Source: Acidaminococcus hominis (GTDB lineage: Bacteria > Bacillota > Negativicutes > Acidaminococcales > Acidaminococcaceae). Taken from it: a stretch of DNA of 44,574 nucleotides. A program made the position numbers and the translations under genes. The notes under the pieces are model-generated. The model was not told where the DNA came from. It saw nothing but the letters and a program-made list of their open reading frames with translations, and searched no databases. The stretch is from NCBI RefSeq assembly GCF_021044795.1, contig NZ_JAJNOP010000020.1; one strand, 5' to 3'. This document shows positions 43,266-44,574 of this stretch, piece after piece. Each line of letters starts with the position of its first letter. Position 1 is the stretch's first letter.

Positions 43266-44147
43266 ATGCAGAAAATTCGTAAGGCAGTGATTCCGGCAGC
43301 AGGCTTCGGGACCCGGTTTTTACCGGAAACCAAGGCCATGCCCAAAGAAATGCTTCCCATTGTGGATAAACCCACCATCCAGTACATTGTGGAAGAAATC
43401 CGCAGCAGCGGCATTGACCAGATCTTGATTATTTCCGGCCATGCCAAGCGGGCCATTGAAGACCATTTCGATTCTTCCCCGGAACTGGAGCAGCATTTGT
43501 ACGAAAGCGGCAAGGTGAACCTGCTGAAGGAAATCCGGAAGATTTCCGACATCAAGATCCACTACGTGCGGCAAAAGTATATGCGGGGCTTGGGGGACGC
43601 CATTTTGTGCGCCAAGGATTTTATTGACGGCGAACCCTTTGGGGTTATCCTGGGAGATGATATTGTCTATACCGGGGACAAGGAGCCGGCCCTGCGCCAG
43701 CTAATGGATCAGTACGACAAGACCGGAGGTACGGTGATCGGCTGCCAGACGGTGCAGCCGGAACAGGTATCTTCCTACGGCATCATTGACGGGCTGGCCA
43801 CCGATGACCCCAACCTGCTGAAGGTGCGGGATATGGTGGAAAAACCCAGTGTGGAGGAGGCACCCAGCCGCTTTGCTGCCCTGGGCCGCTACGTGATTAC
43901 CCCGGATGTGTTTGAGATTCTGGAGCAGACCCAGCCCGGGAAGGGAGGAGAAATCCAACTGACGGATGCCCTGCGGGTCATGGCCCATAACGAGGCTGTC
44001 TATGCCTACAATTTCCAGGGTCAGCGGTACGATACCGGGGACAAACTGGGGTATCTGAAGGCTACGGTGGAATTTGCCCTGCGCCGGGAGGATTTGGGTC
44101 CGGCCTTTAAGGAATATCTGCTGGGCCTATTGCAGGATAAGAAATAG
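43266..44147 (+). CDS. galU: UTP-glucose-1-phosphate uridylyltransferase
   Basis: 293 residues. The nucleotidyltransferase motif AAGFGTRFLPETKAMPKEM with its catalytic Arg and Lys is at the N-terminus, and the later IQLTDALR block is typical of GalU. It makes UDP-glucose for cell-envelope polysaccharides; glmU and galU here both make sugar nucleotides. ATG 43266 has AGGAG seven bases before it; the upstream TTG at 43248 is rejected. Confidence 0.93.
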   Translation: MQKIRKAVIPAAGFGTRFLPETKAMPKEMLPIVDKPTIQYIVEEIRSSGIDQILIISGHAKRAIEDHFDSSPELEQHLYESGKVNLLKEIRKISDIKIHYVRQKYMRGLGDAILCAKDFIDGEPFGVILGDDIVYTGDKEPALRQLMDQYDKTGGTVIGCQTVQPEQVSSYGIIDGLATDDPNLLKVRDMVEKPSVEEAPSRFAALGRYVITPDVFEILEQTQPGKGGEIQLTDALRVMAHNEAVYAYNFQGQRYDTGDKLGYLKATVEFALRREDLGPAFKEYLLGLLQDKK

Positions 44148-44527
44148 GCGTACAGAAGTACAGCTGCTCTGAATGCATAAAATTCGCTTGTGGACGGGAA
44201 ATACTGTTTGGCATAGACGCAGGTGTAGCTGTGCTCTCAAAAATGGTTATAAGCGAAATTTGGGCGGAATAGCCCTATAGAAAATTGGAAGGGGCTGTGA
44301 AAAAGTTAAACTTCCTCAGTCAGCCATGCTGGCTGACAGCTCCTTCACGCTTGAAGGAGCCATTCGTACCCGTAAGGTTTCCAGTGTTTATCAATACTAG
44401 CACTATAGTTCAGACATTAGTTGACTAGCAGTGGGCTAGTATGCCTCCGTCAAGCTGGTATGCTATGAATAAAGTAGACTGGCATATAGTTAAACCTCCT
44501 GGATTCGTTGAAAGGAGAGTATGTAAA
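44148..44527 (+). other. 380-base intergenic region with repeats and hairpins
   Basis: No gene is seen. An inverted pair AAATTCGCTT / AAGCGAAATTT (about 44180-44256) frames its first part; the AAATTCGCTTGT string also occurs near 34837. Then comes a double-hairpin repeat (44311-44361) and an AT-richer leader with an ACTAGC / GCTAGT hairpin (about 44424-44440) and a GAAAGGAG ribosome site for the partial gene at 44528. The composition differs from the coding DNA and fits accessory DNA. Confidence 0.5.
44311..44361. repeat. Double-hairpin palindromic repeat
   Basis: CTTCCTCAGTCAGCC pairs within GTCAGCC / GGCTGAC, and directly after it CTCCTTC pairs with GAAGGAG. A CCTCAGTCAGC ... GCTGACAGCTCC element of this kind is scattered in many gut Firmicute genomes (from memory). 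Only one copy is in the window. Confidence 0.6.
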
Positions 44528-44574
44528 ATGTCTATATCGAAAGTCAGTGCAGAGGATAAATTAAAGGCTGTCAA
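44528..44574 (+). CDS. 5' fragment of a gene, possibly an IS transposase subunit
   Basis: Fifteen codons from ATG 44528, preceded by GAAAGGAG, read MSISKVSAEDKLKAV and run off the window. The S/A-E-D-K-L-K-A-V pattern resembles the first helix of IS3-type OrfA helix-turn-helix proteins, but so short a fragment cannot settle it. Repeats and AT-rich DNA upstream would fit a mobile element. Confidence 0.35.
   Translation, partial: MSISKVSAEDKLKAV

Noticed and set aside
1..44574. CRISPR array, prophage genes or complete insertion sequence
   Set aside because: No regularly spaced repeats, no phage structural or integrase genes, and only a 15-codon possible IS fragment at the right end.

Overview
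The window looks like chromosomal DNA of a diderm Firmicute, most likely a Negativicute close to Acidaminococcus or Phascolarctobacterium (inference). Many genes are of Firmicute type: a Gram-positive PurR, a purR-glmU-prs-pth cluster, a FadR-type GntR regulator, comEA/comEC and a YitT protein. Yet one gene encodes a protein with a signal peptide, a long coiled coil and a C-terminal beta-barrel ending in Phe, which only makes sense in a cell with an outer membrane. A GltS glutamate carrier with distinctive, more AT-rich codon use fits an amino-acid fermenter.

Region 1 (about 90-7,830) is a Pel-type exopolysaccharide operon, all on the plus strand: a DUF2194/PelA-like deacetylase with a broken 5' end, the glycosyltransferase PelF, the membrane protein PelG, the coiled-coil plus beta-barrel protein, and a lipoprotein of the GH114/TM1410 (PelA hydrolase-like) family whose barrel halves appear in swapped order. 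In proteobacteria one PelA carries both hydrolase and deacetylase, and a TPR-barrel protein PelB crosses the outer membrane. Here the two enzymes are separate and the barrel carries a coiled coil instead of TPRs. PelD and PelE are not in the window.

Region 2 (about 7,830-17,150) holds four consecutive cyclic-di-GMP genes in the order A-B-B'-A'. The outer pair (839 residues each) have an intact GGDEF and a wrecked EAL; the inner pair (557 and 565 residues) have a wrecked GGDEF and an intact EAL. They probably set the c-di-GMP level that drives Pel synthesis. Several of them have long structured leaders.

Region 3 (17,150-24,980) begins with a minus-strand tRNA-Val(GAC), with its own promoter and terminator, followed by a housekeeping run: lipoprotein cyclophilin, phoH, ybeY, cdd, era, a corC/ybeX-like CBS protein (with its own promoter), recO, an unknown membrane protein, an exonuclease III and an ADP-ribosylglycohydrolase-family protein.

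Region 4 (25,010-34,740): lgt and a metallophosphoesterase on the minus strand, then leuS, comEA, comEC, holA and gltS on the plus strand. The middle of comEC changes abruptly to AT-rich sequence. Region 5 (34,740-36,230) is a roughly 480-base stretch without a convincing gene, plus a minus-strand YitT-family gene.

Region 6 (36,350-44,150): ispE, a GntR regulator, purR, a threonine ammonia-lyase with ACT domain, glmU, prs, pth and galU. After galU lie about 380 bases of repeats and hairpins and the first codons of a gene that may be an insertion-sequence ORF. Nine promoters and nine hairpin terminator or attenuator candidates are listed; the better promoters have 17-base spacing.
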